Source of the DNA: Actinomadura rudentiformis
GTDB lineage: Bacteria > Actinomycetota > Actinomycetes > Streptosporangiales > Streptosporangiaceae
Assembly: GCF_008923185.1 (NCBI RefSeq)
Contig: NZ_WBMT01000022.1
Location: forward strand, 124,001 to 188,000
Length of the DNA stretch: 64,000 nt
Reading direction: 5' to 3'
A model generated the notes under the pieces. That model was not told the origin of the DNA. It was given only the letters and a program-made list of their open reading frames with translations, and made no database searches. Both the position numbers and the translations under genes were made by a program. Of the stretch, positions 32,996 to 41,281 are shown in pieces; positions within the stretch are counted from its first letter, which is position 1; every line of letters begins with the position of its first letter.

Positions 32996-34054
32996 ATGCG
33001 GCTCGACACGTCCCGTACGGCCGTGCCCGGTGCGAAGGCCGCGGTTCCGGCCGGAACCGGAGGCTGGCTGGGGGCGCTCGCACGGCTCTTCACCATCCCC
33101 GCGGAATACCGCGAGGAGATCGTGAGCCGTGAGGGCGCACTGGAGATGTTGCGCTGCGGCGACGGCGTGCTCGACGCCCTCATCGCGGCGGGCCTGCCAT
33201 GTGGCGGGCCGGCCGGTGCCGAGCTGTTCGACCGGTACGACCTGTTCAACCTCTCGCTGGCGTCGGGCTCGGGGGCCTCGGTGCCCGAACGGAGCATCGA
33301 GTTCGCGCTGCGCTGGATGAACGGCGAACCGGACTCCTGGTTCCAGCCCCTGGAGTGGCGGTTCTCGGTCGAGCTGGAGTGCCCCCGCCCGGAGGGGTGC
33401 GGCGACGATCCCGTATGGCGGCTGGCCATGCCCCGGCCGGAGGAGTTCGGCGGCGAGGTGCTGATGCTGGAGACCTCGCCGGACGACGCCGAGCGGGGCC
33501 CGGACTGGATCACCGCGCGCGGCTCGACCGGGCTCGGTGTGCGCGGGCGGCTGCGGACCCGGGGACGGCCCGGCACGCTGCGGTCCCCGGTCATCCGCCG
33601 GATCGTCGAGGACTTCATGGCGGCCGGGCGGCGCTGGGCACGGATGCCCGAGGCGCTGCAGTGCGAGGACGAACGGGTCCTCGCCCACGGCGTCGCGCCC
33701 TGCATCTCGGCGAGCCTGCACCTGGAACGGCTCTTCCGCGCGGCGGGGTTCGAGTCGGTCACCCGCCGCGGCTGGATCCTCGGCATGCTCGACCTGGCGC
33801 ACGCCTGGGTCGAGGTGGTCGACGAGGACGGCGTGCGCAAGCCGATCGACCCGATCTTCGTGTTGTTGTCGGGCTACGCGCGCTCCCCGCATCCGCGGTT
33901 CGCCGAGACCTGCCGGGGTTCGCGGCTGAACCGGCTGCTGCCCACCGGCCTGCCCGCCGGATCCCTGCTGGCGTACCACGGCTGCGGCGGGGACGAGCAC
34001 GTCCCCACGCGGCGGACGGTGATCCGCAGGGCCGCCGGAGCCCCTACTTCCTGA
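32996..34054 (+). CDS. Transglutaminase-like (papain-fold) protein, putative amide synthase
   Basis: 352 residues; the ATG follows GGGAGGGGGC. The C-terminal third has a transglutaminase-like core: Cys236 at the start of a helix (APCISASLHLERLFRAAGF), His269 in LAHAWVEVVDEDG and Asp285 in PIDPIF, in the correct order and spacing for a catalytic triad. The first ~200 residues are of unknown fold. Transglutaminase homologues such as AdmF of the andrimid pathway join two carrier-bound acyl groups by an amide bond. Flanking carrier-protein genes make that role attractive. A peptidase role is the alternative. Confidence 0.72.
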   Translation: MRLDTSRTAVPGAKAAVPAGTGGWLGALARLFTIPAEYREEIVSREGALEMLRCGDGVLDALIAAGLPCGGPAGAELFDRYDLFNLSLASGSGASVPERSIEFALRWMNGEPDSWFQPLEWRFSVELECPRPEGCGDDPVWRLAMPRPEEFGGEVLMLETSPDDAERGPDWITARGSTGLGVRGRLRTRGRPGTLRSPVIRRIVEDFMAAGRRWARMPEALQCEDERVLAHGVAPCISASLHLERLFRAAGFESVTRRGWILGMLDLAHAWVEVVDEDGVRKPIDPIFVLLSGYARSPHPRFAETCRGSRLNRLLPTGLPAGSLLAYHGCGGDEHVPTRRTVIRRAAGAPTS

Positions 34055-34071
34055 CCTTCAGAGGAGCGGAG

Positions 34072-34983
34072 ATGCCACCGGACCTTGCCGCCGACGCCAC
34101 CGGCGCCACCGACGAGCGGTTCAAGACCGTCCTCGACCGGTTGATCACCATGTCCCAGCGGGACTACTACGACCCCTACACGCTGTTCGACTGGCCCGAG
34201 TCGCTGCCCGAGGACGCCTGGTGGATGTCCCCGGAGCTGCTGACCCTGCACAACACCGAGTATGGGAAGACGCTGACGGAGAAGCAGCTGCGCGCCGTCA
34301 GCCGGTGGGAGAGCCTCAACTTCTACAGCCTGAACGTGCACGGCATCCGCGAGCTGCTCACCGAGATGATCGCGCGGATCCACACCGACGAGTTCGCCCT
34401 CCCGTCGGAGTACTTCCACCACGTCATCGGCGAAGAGAACGAGCACATGTGGTTCTTCGCCAAGTTCTGCCTGAACTACGGGCGCATCTACCCCAACCGG
34501 GCCATGGCCTTCGCGGGGCCCGGCATCCCGGAGGCCGACCACTTCCTGGTCTTCTCGCGGCTGCTGATCTTCGAGGAGATCGTGGACGTGTTCAACCAGA
34601 AGATGGGCGTGGACGACCGGCTCCATCCCACGATCCAGCAGGTCAACCAGGTTCACCACCAGGACGAGTCCCGGCACATCGCGTTCGGCCGGCAGGCCGT
34701 CGCGCTGCTGCACGCACGGCTCCGGGACACCCTCGGCCAGGGCGAACTGGCCGAGCTGGAGCGCTACCTCAAGCAGTACATGCGGTCTTCGGTCGACTCG
34801 ATGGTCAGCCCCGCGGTCTACCGCGACGCCGGGCTGCCCGAGCCGTACCAGGTGCGCCGCGCGGTGCTCGCCGATCCCGCCCACGAGGACTACACCCGCA
34901 CGGTCCTGCGGCGCTCGGTGAGCTTCATGGTGAACGAGAAGATCTTCTCCGACGACAGGATCCCACCGGCATGCCCGAACTGA
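34072..34983 (+). CDS. AurF-like diiron N-oxygenase
   Basis: 303 residues; ATG with GAGGAG upstream. Diiron ligands are EENEHMWFF, FEEIVD and QDESRHIAFG, the arrangement of the p-aminobenzoate N-oxygenase AurF family. Members oxidise amines to hydroxylamines, nitroso or nitro groups, or make azoxy bonds. It ends 13 bases inside the second carrier-protein gene, so the pair is co-translated and the substrate may be bound to that carrier. The substrate is not predictable. Confidence 0.85.
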   Translation: MPPDLAADATGATDERFKTVLDRLITMSQRDYYDPYTLFDWPESLPEDAWWMSPELLTLHNTEYGKTLTEKQLRAVSRWESLNFYSLNVHGIRELLTEMIARIHTDEFALPSEYFHHVIGEENEHMWFFAKFCLNYGRIYPNRAMAFAGPGIPEADHFLVFSRLLIFEEIVDVFNQKMGVDDRLHPTIQQVNQVHHQDESRHIAFGRQAVALLHARLRDTLGQGELAELERYLKQYMRSSVDSMVSPAVYRDAGLPEPYQVRRAVLADPAHEDYTRTVLRRSVSFMVNEKIFSDDRIPPACPN

Positions 34984-35252
34984 CCAACGAGCCGACCACC
35001 GCGACGAACACCGTCGGCATCGCCTTCATCGTCGACTACCTGCTGACCAAGCGTCCCGACCTGGACTCCATCGATCCGGACCTGGACCTGATCGAGAGCC
35101 GCGTGCTCGACTCCCTCGGCTTCGTGAACTTCCTGTACGCGCTGGAGGAGCACACCGGCCGGGAGATCAGCCTCGACCAGGTCAGCCCCGAAGACTTCCG
35201 CACCGTCAACCGGATCGCAGCGAGGTTCCTCCATGACGTCGCCAACGACTGA
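34971..35252 (+). CDS. Acyl/aminoacyl carrier protein 2
   Basis: 93 residues. Ser48 in ESRVLDSLGFVNFLYALEE is the predicted phosphopantetheine site, and GREISLDQVSPEDFRTV is the usual helix III region. It overlaps the AurF-like gene upstream by 13 bases and the synthetase-like ligase downstream by 20 bases. This arrangement is like the ligase-carrier pairs of characterised amino acid:carrier-protein ligases. It is therefore the likely aminoacyl acceptor. Confidence 0.9.
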   Translation: MPELTNEPTTATNTVGIAFIVDYLLTKRPDLDSIDPDLDLIESRVLDSLGFVNFLYALEEHTGREISLDQVSPEDFRTVNRIAARFLHDVAND

Positions 35253-36117
35253 GGTCCGTTCACCTGGGGCGCGGACCGCCTGGGACACCGGGCTGAAGGT
35301 CCAGGACGGCCTGGCCACGCTGGGGCCGGACGCGCTGGCGCTGCGTTCGGCGCTGGACGCCCGCTTCGCGGCGTGGGGAGAGGCCGGGGGTGCGCGCGCC
35401 ATGGCGTACCCGCCGCTCATGACGGCCGTGGACCTCGCCAAGGTCGACTACTTCGCCAACTTCCCGCACCTCGGGATGCTGGCGGGCGGGCTGAGCCGCG
35501 AGGCCATCGAGGCGGGATATCCCGGCGAGGTGCCCGTGGACTCGGTGCCGGGCGGGCGGCTGGCGCCGGCGGCCCACGTACTGCCACCGGCCGCCTGCTA
35601 CGGCGTCTACTTCGACCTGGCGGGCGAACGGCTGGACGGCGGGGCGCGGCGGGTCACGACGGTCGCGAACTGCTTCCGCCGTGAGGACCACTTCGACGGG
35701 CTCCGGCGGCTGCGCGGCTTCACCATGCGGGAGATCGTGTGCGTGGGCGACCGCGACAGTGTGCTGGCCCACCTGGAGCACTTCAAGCAGAAGGTGCTCG
35801 ACCATGTCGCCGCCCTCGGGTTGCCGCTGGAGGTCGAGGCGGCGACGGACCCGTTCTTCGACCCGAACGGCGCGCGCGCCCTGTCGCAGAAGCTCTTCCC
35901 GGTCAAGGAGGAGTTCGTCTACGGCGGATCCCTCGCGATCGCCTCGGTCAACTTCCACCGCAACTTCTTCGGCGAGCGCTGCGACATCGGCACCGGCGAC
36001 GGCGAGCCCGCCTACACCGGCTGCGTCGCGTTCGGCCTCGAACGCTGGCTGAGCGCCCTCGGCGACCACTTCGGCGAAGACCCGGCCGCCCTGCTCCAAA
36101 GGATCACTGATGTCTGA
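35233..36117 (+). CDS. Class II aaRS-like amino acid:[carrier protein] ligase
   Basis: 294 residues, only the catalytic core of a seryl-tRNA-synthetase-like enzyme with no tRNA-binding arm. Motif 2 is NCFRREDHFDGLRRLRGFTMREI and motif 3 CVAFGLERWLSAL. Cys122, Glu167 and Cys264 occupy the positions of the zinc ligands (Cys/Glu/Cys) of atypical SerRS and its relatives. Such stand-alone homologues activate small amino acids (glycine or alanine in known cases) and load them onto a carrier protein's phosphopantetheine. It overlaps the carrier-protein gene. The amino acid used is unknown. Confidence 0.85.
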   Translation: MTSPTTEVRSPGARTAWDTGLKVQDGLATLGPDALALRSALDARFAAWGEAGGARAMAYPPLMTAVDLAKVDYFANFPHLGMLAGGLSREAIEAGYPGEVPVDSVPGGRLAPAAHVLPPAACYGVYFDLAGERLDGGARRVTTVANCFRREDHFDGLRRLRGFTMREIVCVGDRDSVLAHLEHFKQKVLDHVAALGLPLEVEAATDPFFDPNGARALSQKLFPVKEEFVYGGSLAIASVNFHRNFFGERCDIGTGDGEPAYTGCVAFGLERWLSALGDHFGEDPAALLQRITDV

Positions 36118-36916
36118 CAAGGGTTACGTCCTGTCCAACGCCGACGAGGGCGAACGCCGGCGCCTGGAGGCCATCGAGGCGGCGTACGACCCGCGCACGA
36201 CCGCCCGGCTGAGCCGCCTCGGCGTGGTGCCGGGCGCGCGCGTGCTGCTGCTGGGAGCGGGCGGCGGGAGCGTCGCCCGCTGGGCGGCCGAGGAAGTGGG
36301 TGCCGACGGACGGGTCGTCGCCACCGACGTCGACCCGCGGTTCCTGGAGCCGCTGGCCGACAAGTATCCGCAGCTCGACGTCGTACGGAACGACGCCGTC
36401 AACGAGGAACTCCCCGCCGGGCCGTACGACGTGGCCCACGCGCGGCTGCTGCTCGGCCACCTTCCCCAGCGCGAGCAGGTCCTGCGCAAGATGGTGGAGG
36501 GGCTCGTGCCCGGTGGCGCGGTGCTCGTCGAGGACTTCGACTGGGGCTCGTACGGCCCCGCGCTGCCGAACGAGGCGGCCGAGAAGGCCATCGGTGCGGT
36601 CTCCGATTTCCTGCGGGCCGTCGGGTTCGACACCGCGTTCGGACGGCGGCTGCCCACGCTCATGCGGAGCATCGGCCTGCGGGACGTGGACGCCGAGGGG
36701 ATCGTGCTGTCGCTGCGCGGCGCGACGTTCCCGCTGGAGCCGATGTACCGGCAGACCTTCGACCGTCTGCTGCCGACCTTGATCGAGCAGGGCCACATGA
36801 CGGCCGGGGAGGCCGAGGCCCTGCACGCCCGGTTCGACGACCCCGAGCACGACATGCTCACGCAGACCCTGATGTCGGTGTGGGGCCACCGCCCCTCTTC
36901 TGAGAACGACCACTGA
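36110..36916 (+). CDS. SAM-dependent methyltransferase 1
   Basis: 268 residues. It overlaps the preceding gene by eight bases. Rossmann motif I is VLLLGAGGGSVARWAAEEVG, motif II has the acidic VVATDVDPRFLE, and PGGAVLVEDFDW is the post-II region. The C-terminal ~100 residues (helical, from PLEPMYRQTF) form a cap. O- or N-methylation of the cluster product is likely; the acceptor is unknown. Confidence 0.85.
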   Translation: MSDKGYVLSNADEGERRRLEAIEAAYDPRTTARLSRLGVVPGARVLLLGAGGGSVARWAAEEVGADGRVVATDVDPRFLEPLADKYPQLDVVRNDAVNEELPAGPYDVAHARLLLGHLPQREQVLRKMVEGLVPGGAVLVEDFDWGSYGPALPNEAAEKAIGAVSDFLRAVGFDTAFGRRLPTLMRSIGLRDVDAEGIVLSLRGATFPLEPMYRQTFDRLLPTLIEQGHMTAGEAEALHARFDDPEHDMLTQTLMSVWGHRPSSENDH

Positions 36917-36929
36917 GCGAGGAGAACAG

Positions 36930-38321
36930 ATGCGCAGTTCCACGCGAGTTCTGGTGATCGGCGGTGGCCCGGCCGGATCGACGGCCGCCACACTGATCGC
37001 CCGTCAGGGCTTCGAGGTCACGCTGCTGGAGTCCGCCACGTTTCCCCGCTACCACATCGGCGAGTCGATCCTGCCGTCCGCGCTGCCGGTGCTGGACGTC
37101 CTCGGCGTCCGGCAGAAGGTCGAGGAGCACGGCTTCGTGCGCAAGGGCGGCGCCTACTTCGAGTGGGGCCCGGAGAACTGGGAGCTGAACTTCGACCACC
37201 TCCAGGGATCCGACTCCTACAGCTACCAGGTCGTCCGTTCGGAGTTCGACGAGCTGCTGCTCGACCATGCCCGAACCCAGGGCGTGGACGTGCACGAGGG
37301 CGTGTCCGTCCGGGAGATCGTCTTCGACGGGGAGCGGCCGATCGCCGCCCGCTGGGCACGGACGAAGGACCGCGACGAGAGCGGGACGATCTCGTTCGAC
37401 TTCCTCGTCGACTGCTCCGGTCGCGCCGGTGTGATGGCGACCAAGTACCTGAAGAGCCGCCGCTACCACGAGGTCTTCAAGAACATCGCCACGTGGAGCT
37501 ACTGGCGCGGGGTCAAGCCGCTCGACAAGGGCCCCGAGGGCGCCATCGCGGTCTGCTCGATCCCGGACGGCTGGTTCTGGGCCATCCCGCTGCACGACGG
37601 CACGTACAGCGTCGGGCTGGTCAGCAAGGCGAAGGCGTTCGCCGCGAAGCGCGAGGAACTCGGCGGGTTGCAGGGCGTGTACGACGACGGGATCGCCCGC
37701 TGCCCGCGGATCAAGGACATGCTCGAGAACGCCGAGCAGGTTGCGGAGATGAAGGCCGAGCAGGACTACTCGTACGTGTCGGAGACGTTCTCCGGGCCGG
37801 GCTACGTGATGGCGGGCGACGCGGCCTGCTTCCTGGACCCGCTGCTCTCCACGGGCGTGCACCTCGCCACGTTCAGCGGAATGCTCGCCGGGGCCAGCGT
37901 CGGCAGCATCCTGCGTGAGGAGTTCACGGAGAAAGAGGCGCTGTCGTTCTACTCGCAGGCCTATCGACAGGCCTACGAGCGCCTGCTCATCCTGGTGTCG
38001 TTCTTCTACCGCAGCTTCAGCCGCGAGTCCCAGTTCTTCGAGGCCGACAAGCTCACCCGACGGGAACGCCACATGCTCAACCTGTACGAGTCCTTCCTGT
38101 ACGTGGTGTCGGGCGTGGAGGACCTGGAGGACGCCAAGGACAGCGCGCTGGACGCCGTGGCGGCACGGCTGCAGGAATCCGGCCAGCTCTTCGCCGGCGA
38201 GAACGAGGCGATGGCCGCCATGCCGACCTCCGAACAGAACGCCGTGGGCGGGGTCTACCTCACCTTCGAGCCGCAGCTCGGCCTGCGTCGCCGCAGCGCG
38301 GCCGAGGAACTGGTGAGCTGA
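36930..38321 (+). CDS. Flavin-dependent halogenase-like monooxygenase
   Basis: 463 residues; a GGAG precedes the ATG. GGGPAGSTAA binds FAD, FPRYHIGESILP follows as in CmlS/CndH-type halogenases, and WFWAIP (about residues 215-220) is the halogenase tryptophan motif that discourages monooxygenation. Lys72 in GFVRKGGAYFEWG matches the catalytic lysine that forms a chloramine or guides HOCl. The C-terminal extension is characteristic of halogenases acting on carrier-bound or bulky substrates. A non-halogenating oxidoreductase cannot be excluded. Confidence 0.8.
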   Translation: MRSSTRVLVIGGGPAGSTAATLIARQGFEVTLLESATFPRYHIGESILPSALPVLDVLGVRQKVEEHGFVRKGGAYFEWGPENWELNFDHLQGSDSYSYQVVRSEFDELLLDHARTQGVDVHEGVSVREIVFDGERPIAARWARTKDRDESGTISFDFLVDCSGRAGVMATKYLKSRRYHEVFKNIATWSYWRGVKPLDKGPEGAIAVCSIPDGWFWAIPLHDGTYSVGLVSKAKAFAAKREELGGLQGVYDDGIARCPRIKDMLENAEQVAEMKAEQDYSYVSETFSGPGYVMAGDAACFLDPLLSTGVHLATFSGMLAGASVGSILREEFTEKEALSFYSQAYRQAYERLLILVSFFYRSFSRESQFFEADKLTRRERHMLNLYESFLYVVSGVEDLEDAKDSALDAVAARLQESGQLFAGENEAMAAMPTSEQNAVGGVYLTFEPQLGLRRRSAAEELVS

Positions 38322-38325
38322 TCCG

Positions 38326-38598
38326 ATGACCTACGTGATCGCCCAGCCGTGCGTGGGGGTGAAGGACGGTTCGTGCGTGCAGGTGTGCCCGGTCGACTGC
38401 ATCCATCCGGCACCTGGGGAGCCGGGCTTCGACGAGAGCCCGCAGCTCTACATCGACCCGCTGGAATGCATCGACTGCCACTCGTGCGCGCAGGCGTGCC
38501 CCGTGGACGCGGCGCTGCCCGAAGAGGACCTGCCCCCCGAGTGGATGTCGTCCTTGGAGGTCAACGCCGCCTTCTTCACCGAGAAAGGACCACTATGA
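38326..38598 (+). CDS. Ferredoxin (two Fe-S cluster type)
   Basis: 90 residues. The N-terminal cysteines in CVGVKDGSCVQVCPVDCIHP and the CIDCHSCAQACPVDA motif give two clusters (7Fe or 8Fe type). It starts four bases after the halogenase-like gene and overlaps the next gene by ATGA. It most likely feeds electrons to the diiron enzymes of the operon, which need an external reductant. The reductase is not encoded nearby. Confidence 0.9.
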   Translation: MTYVIAQPCVGVKDGSCVQVCPVDCIHPAPGEPGFDESPQLYIDPLECIDCHSCAQACPVDAALPEEDLPPEWMSSLEVNAAFFTEKGPL

Positions 38599-39293
38599 CC
38601 AACCCCGAGAGCGTCGTTCCCGCCGCTGGTGACTACTCCAAGGAGGAGGCGGACGAGTACCACCTCACGCCCGCCGAGGCCGACCGTCTCCTCGCGAACG
38701 CGAAATGGCGCAGGTTCGCCGTGATGGGGGACAGCCTGGCGGAGGGCCTGGGTGAGGAGTCGCCCGGCTACCGTTCGGTGACGTGGAGCGACCGCACCCG
38801 CGACGCCCTGATCCGGCGGATGCCGGACCTGGCGTTCCTCAACGTCGGGTTGCGCGACCTGATCGCCTCGGAGGTGCGGGAGCAGCAGCTCGCCAGGGTG
38901 CTGGAGTTCGAGCCGGACCTGGTGGCCCTGGTGGCCGGCGGCAACGACCTGTTCCGCAAGGACTTCGACCCCGCCGACGTCGAGGCGGAGCTCGACCAGA
39001 TCGTCGGCCCGCTGCGGGCCGCGGGCGCCGACGTCGTCATGTTCGCGCTGATGAACATCTCCGCCGCGATCCCCGAGGTGGCGGCGCTGAAGCCCAACAT
39101 GGAGCTTCTGAACGCACGAATCCGGGCGGTCGCCGCCCGGCACGGCGCGCTCCTGGTGGACATGTGGAACCACCCGGGGTGCGCGTCCAGGGACATGTTC
39201 AGTTCCGACCTGATGCACTCCTCGATGCGCGGCCACGCACTGCTGGGGGCGGAGACCATCCGCCGGCTGGGCGTGTACCTGGCGTCCGGGTGA
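38595..39293 (+). CDS. SGNH/GDSL hydrolase
   Basis: 232 residues, no signal peptide. FAVMGDSLAEGLGE provides the nucleophilic Ser (block I), LNVGLRDL block II, LVAGGNDLF the block III Asn, and SDLMHSSMRGH the Asp/His pair (block V). It is an esterase or acyltransferase fold, and a late deacylation or product-release step is possible. It overlaps the ferredoxin gene by ATGA, so it belongs to the operon. Confidence 0.87.
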   Translation: MTNPESVVPAAGDYSKEEADEYHLTPAEADRLLANAKWRRFAVMGDSLAEGLGEESPGYRSVTWSDRTRDALIRRMPDLAFLNVGLRDLIASEVREQQLARVLEFEPDLVALVAGGNDLFRKDFDPADVEAELDQIVGPLRAAGADVVMFALMNISAAIPEVAALKPNMELLNARIRAVAARHGALLVDMWNHPGCASRDMFSSDLMHSSMRGHALLGAETIRRLGVYLASG

Positions 39294-39309
39294 AGGAGGC
39301 GATCGACAG

Positions 39310-40011
39310 ATGGTGAGCACGAACAGCAGCGGAGCCGCGCCCTCGGTGGTCAGCGGCAACTGGCAGACCAACAAGCGGCTCGCCACGGTGTGGGACCGCG
39401 GCGTCAAGAGCCGCCCGGTCGCCATGGTCTACGGCGCCGTGGTCTTCGCCACCGACAACCGCAAGATGTACCGGCACATGGCGTCGGCCGTCGCGCTGCC
39501 GGAGGGGACGTCCGTGCTGGACATCCCCTCGGGCGGCGGCGTGGTCTTCCTCGGCCTGCGGCCCGGGAAGCCGCTGCGGTACGTGGCGGCCGACATCTCG
39601 GACCTGATGCTCGACCGGGCGAGAGCCGAGGCGGACCGGCGGGGGCTGGACTTTGTCGAATTCGAGAAGGCCGACGCCACGGAACTCCCGTTCAAGGACG
39701 AGGAGTTCGACGTCGTGGTCTCCTACAGTGGCCTCCACTGCGTCCCCGACCCGGAGGCGGCCGTCCGGGAGTGGTCGCGGGTGCTCAAGCCGGGCGGTGC
39801 CGTGAAGGGGAGCGTGGTGGTGCGCGGCGCCTCGTTCCTCCCCGACCGCTTCATCAACCTGTGGGTGAAGCTGCGGATCCTGGACGTGGTGACGCCGGTG
39901 GAGGAGGTGCGCCGCTGGTTCCGTGACGCGGGCCTGCGGGTCGTGCGTACCGAGACCTCGGGCGCCGTCCTCTATTTCGAACTGGAAAAGCCCAAGGACC
40001 GAAAAGCCTAA
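39310..40011 (+). CDS. SAM-dependent methyltransferase 2
   Basis: 233 residues. Motif I is SVLDIPSGGGVVFLGLRPG, followed by AADISDLMLDRA, DATELPFKDEEFDVVVSYS and RVLKPGGAVKGSV, a standard class I methyltransferase of the UbiE/Methyltransf_11 kind. It is the last gene of the operon; a long terminator hairpin follows. It differs from the first methyltransferase and probably modifies another position. Confidence 0.85.
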   Translation: MVSTNSSGAAPSVVSGNWQTNKRLATVWDRGVKSRPVAMVYGAVVFATDNRKMYRHMASAVALPEGTSVLDIPSGGGVVFLGLRPGKPLRYVAADISDLMLDRARAEADRRGLDFVEFEKADATELPFKDEEFDVVVSYSGLHCVPDPEAAVREWSRVLKPGGAVKGSVVVRGASFLPDRFINLWVKLRILDVVTPVEEVRRWFRDAGLRVVRTETSGAVLYFELEKPKDRKA

Positions 40012-40071
40012 GGGCAGCCAAGCCTTCCGGATCTGAGGAATGCCCGTCGGGCCGGGCGTTCTTCGGGGGAT

Positions 40072-40127
40072 GTGACGTGTCCCGGGGATACCGCTGGAAG
40101 AACGAAAGAATCCCCGGGACACGTCAC
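40072..40127. terminator. Long hairpin terminator between convergent operons
   Basis: An 18-bp perfect inverted repeat (40072-40089 with 40110-40127, GTGACGTGTCCCGGGGAT and its complement) with a 20-base loop lies between the end of the cluster and the thiolase gene. A smaller GAATGCCCG/CGGGCGTTC stem lies at about 40038-40061. It marks the cluster's right boundary. Confidence 0.8.
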
Positions 40128-40132
40128 GGGCC

Positions 40133-41281
40133 TTAGACGATCCGTTCGATGATGGTCGCGTTGGCCTGACCGCCGCCCTCGCACATGGTCTGGAGGCCGT
40201 AGCGGCCGCCGGTGCGCTCCAGCTCGTACAGCATCTTGGTCATCAGCACGGCGCCGGTGGCGCCGAGGGGATGGCCGAGGGCGATGGCGCCGCCGTTGGG
40301 GTTGGTCTTCTCCAGCGAGGCGCCGGTTTCCTTGGCCCAGGCGAGGGGGACGGGGGCGAACGCCTCGTTCACCTCGAAGACATCGATGTCGTCGATCGTG
40401 AGCCCGCCCTTGAGGAGGGCCTGGGCGGTGGCCGGGATCGGGCCCGTCAGCATGTACACGGGGTCGCTGCCTGACACGGCGAGCGCGTGCACCCGGGCGC
40501 GCGGGATGAGGTTGTGGCGCTCGATCGCGTCGGCCGAGGCGATGAGGACCGCGGCGGCGCCGACCGAGATGGGGGAGGAGACGGCCGCGGTCATCCGGCC
40601 TCCCTCGCGGAGGAGCTTCAGCGAGGCCATGCGCTCCAGCGTGGTGTCGCGGCGCGGGACCTCGTCCTGCTTGACGCCCGCATACGGGGTGATCTGGTCG
40701 TCGAACCGGCCCTCGTCGATCGCCACGACCGCCCGCCGGTGGCTCTCGACCGAGAACTCCTCCAGCTCGATCCGGCTGAAGCCCCACTTCTCGGCGATCA
40801 GCTCGGCGCCGCGGAACTGTGAGATCTCCTGGTCGCCGTACCGCTCGGCCCAGCCCTCACCCGAGATGTAGGGCATGCCCTTCTCCAGGCCGAGCGTCAC
40901 GTTCGAGCCCATCGGGACCATCGCCATGTTCTCGACGCCGCCTGCGACGATCAGGTCCTGGGTGCCGGAGAGCACGGCTTGGGCGGCGAAGTGCACGGCC
41001 TGCTGCGAGGATCCGCACTGCCGGTCGATGGTCGTGCCGGGCACGTGTTCGGGCAGGCCCGCCGACAGCCAGGCGGTGCGCGCGATGTTCAGCGACTGCG
41101 GGCCGACCTGGCCCACGCAGCCGAGGATCACGTCCTCCACCGCCGCCGCGTCGACCTCCGTGCGGTCGAGGAGCTCCTTGAGCACGTGCCCGGCCATGTC
41201 GGCGGGGTGCGTGCCGGCGAGCCCGCCCTTCCTGGTCCCCACCGGGGTGCGGACCGCGCCGACGAGGTAGGCCTCCGCCAT
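40133..41281 (-). CDS. Thiolase (acetyl-CoA acyltransferase)
   Basis: 382 residues; the ATG follows GAGGGAGGG. The active-site Cys is in DRQCGSSQQAVHFAAQAV, the His in NPNGGAIALGHPLGATGA, and the second Cys in MCEGGGQANA; NEAFAPV is also present. It performs thiolysis or condensation of acyl-CoA, most likely in beta-oxidation. It is monocistronic and diverges from a MOSC-TetR-MFS unit whose TetR may control it. Confidence 0.92.
   Translation of the reverse strand: MAEAYLVGAVRTPVGTRKGGLAGTHPADMAGHVLKELLDRTEVDAAAVEDVILGCVGQVGPQSLNIARTAWLSAGLPEHVPGTTIDRQCGSSQQAVHFAAQAVLSGTQDLIVAGGVENMAMVPMGSNVTLGLEKGMPYISGEGWAERYGDQEISQFRGAELIAEKWGFSRIELEEFSVESHRRAVVAIDEGRFDDQITPYAGVKQDEVPRRDTTLERMASLKLLREGGRMTAAVSSPISVGAAAVLIASADAIERHNLIPRARVHALAVSGSDPVYMLTGPIPATAQALLKGGLTIDDIDVFEVNEAFAPVPLAWAKETGASLEKTNPNGGAIALGHPLGATGAVLMTKMLYELERTGGRYGLQTMCEGGGQANATIIERIV

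Noticed and set aside
35233..36117. Annotation as seryl-tRNA synthetase
   Set aside because: The protein lacks the N-terminal tRNA-binding arm, is far shorter than SerRS, and is encoded overlapping a carrier protein.
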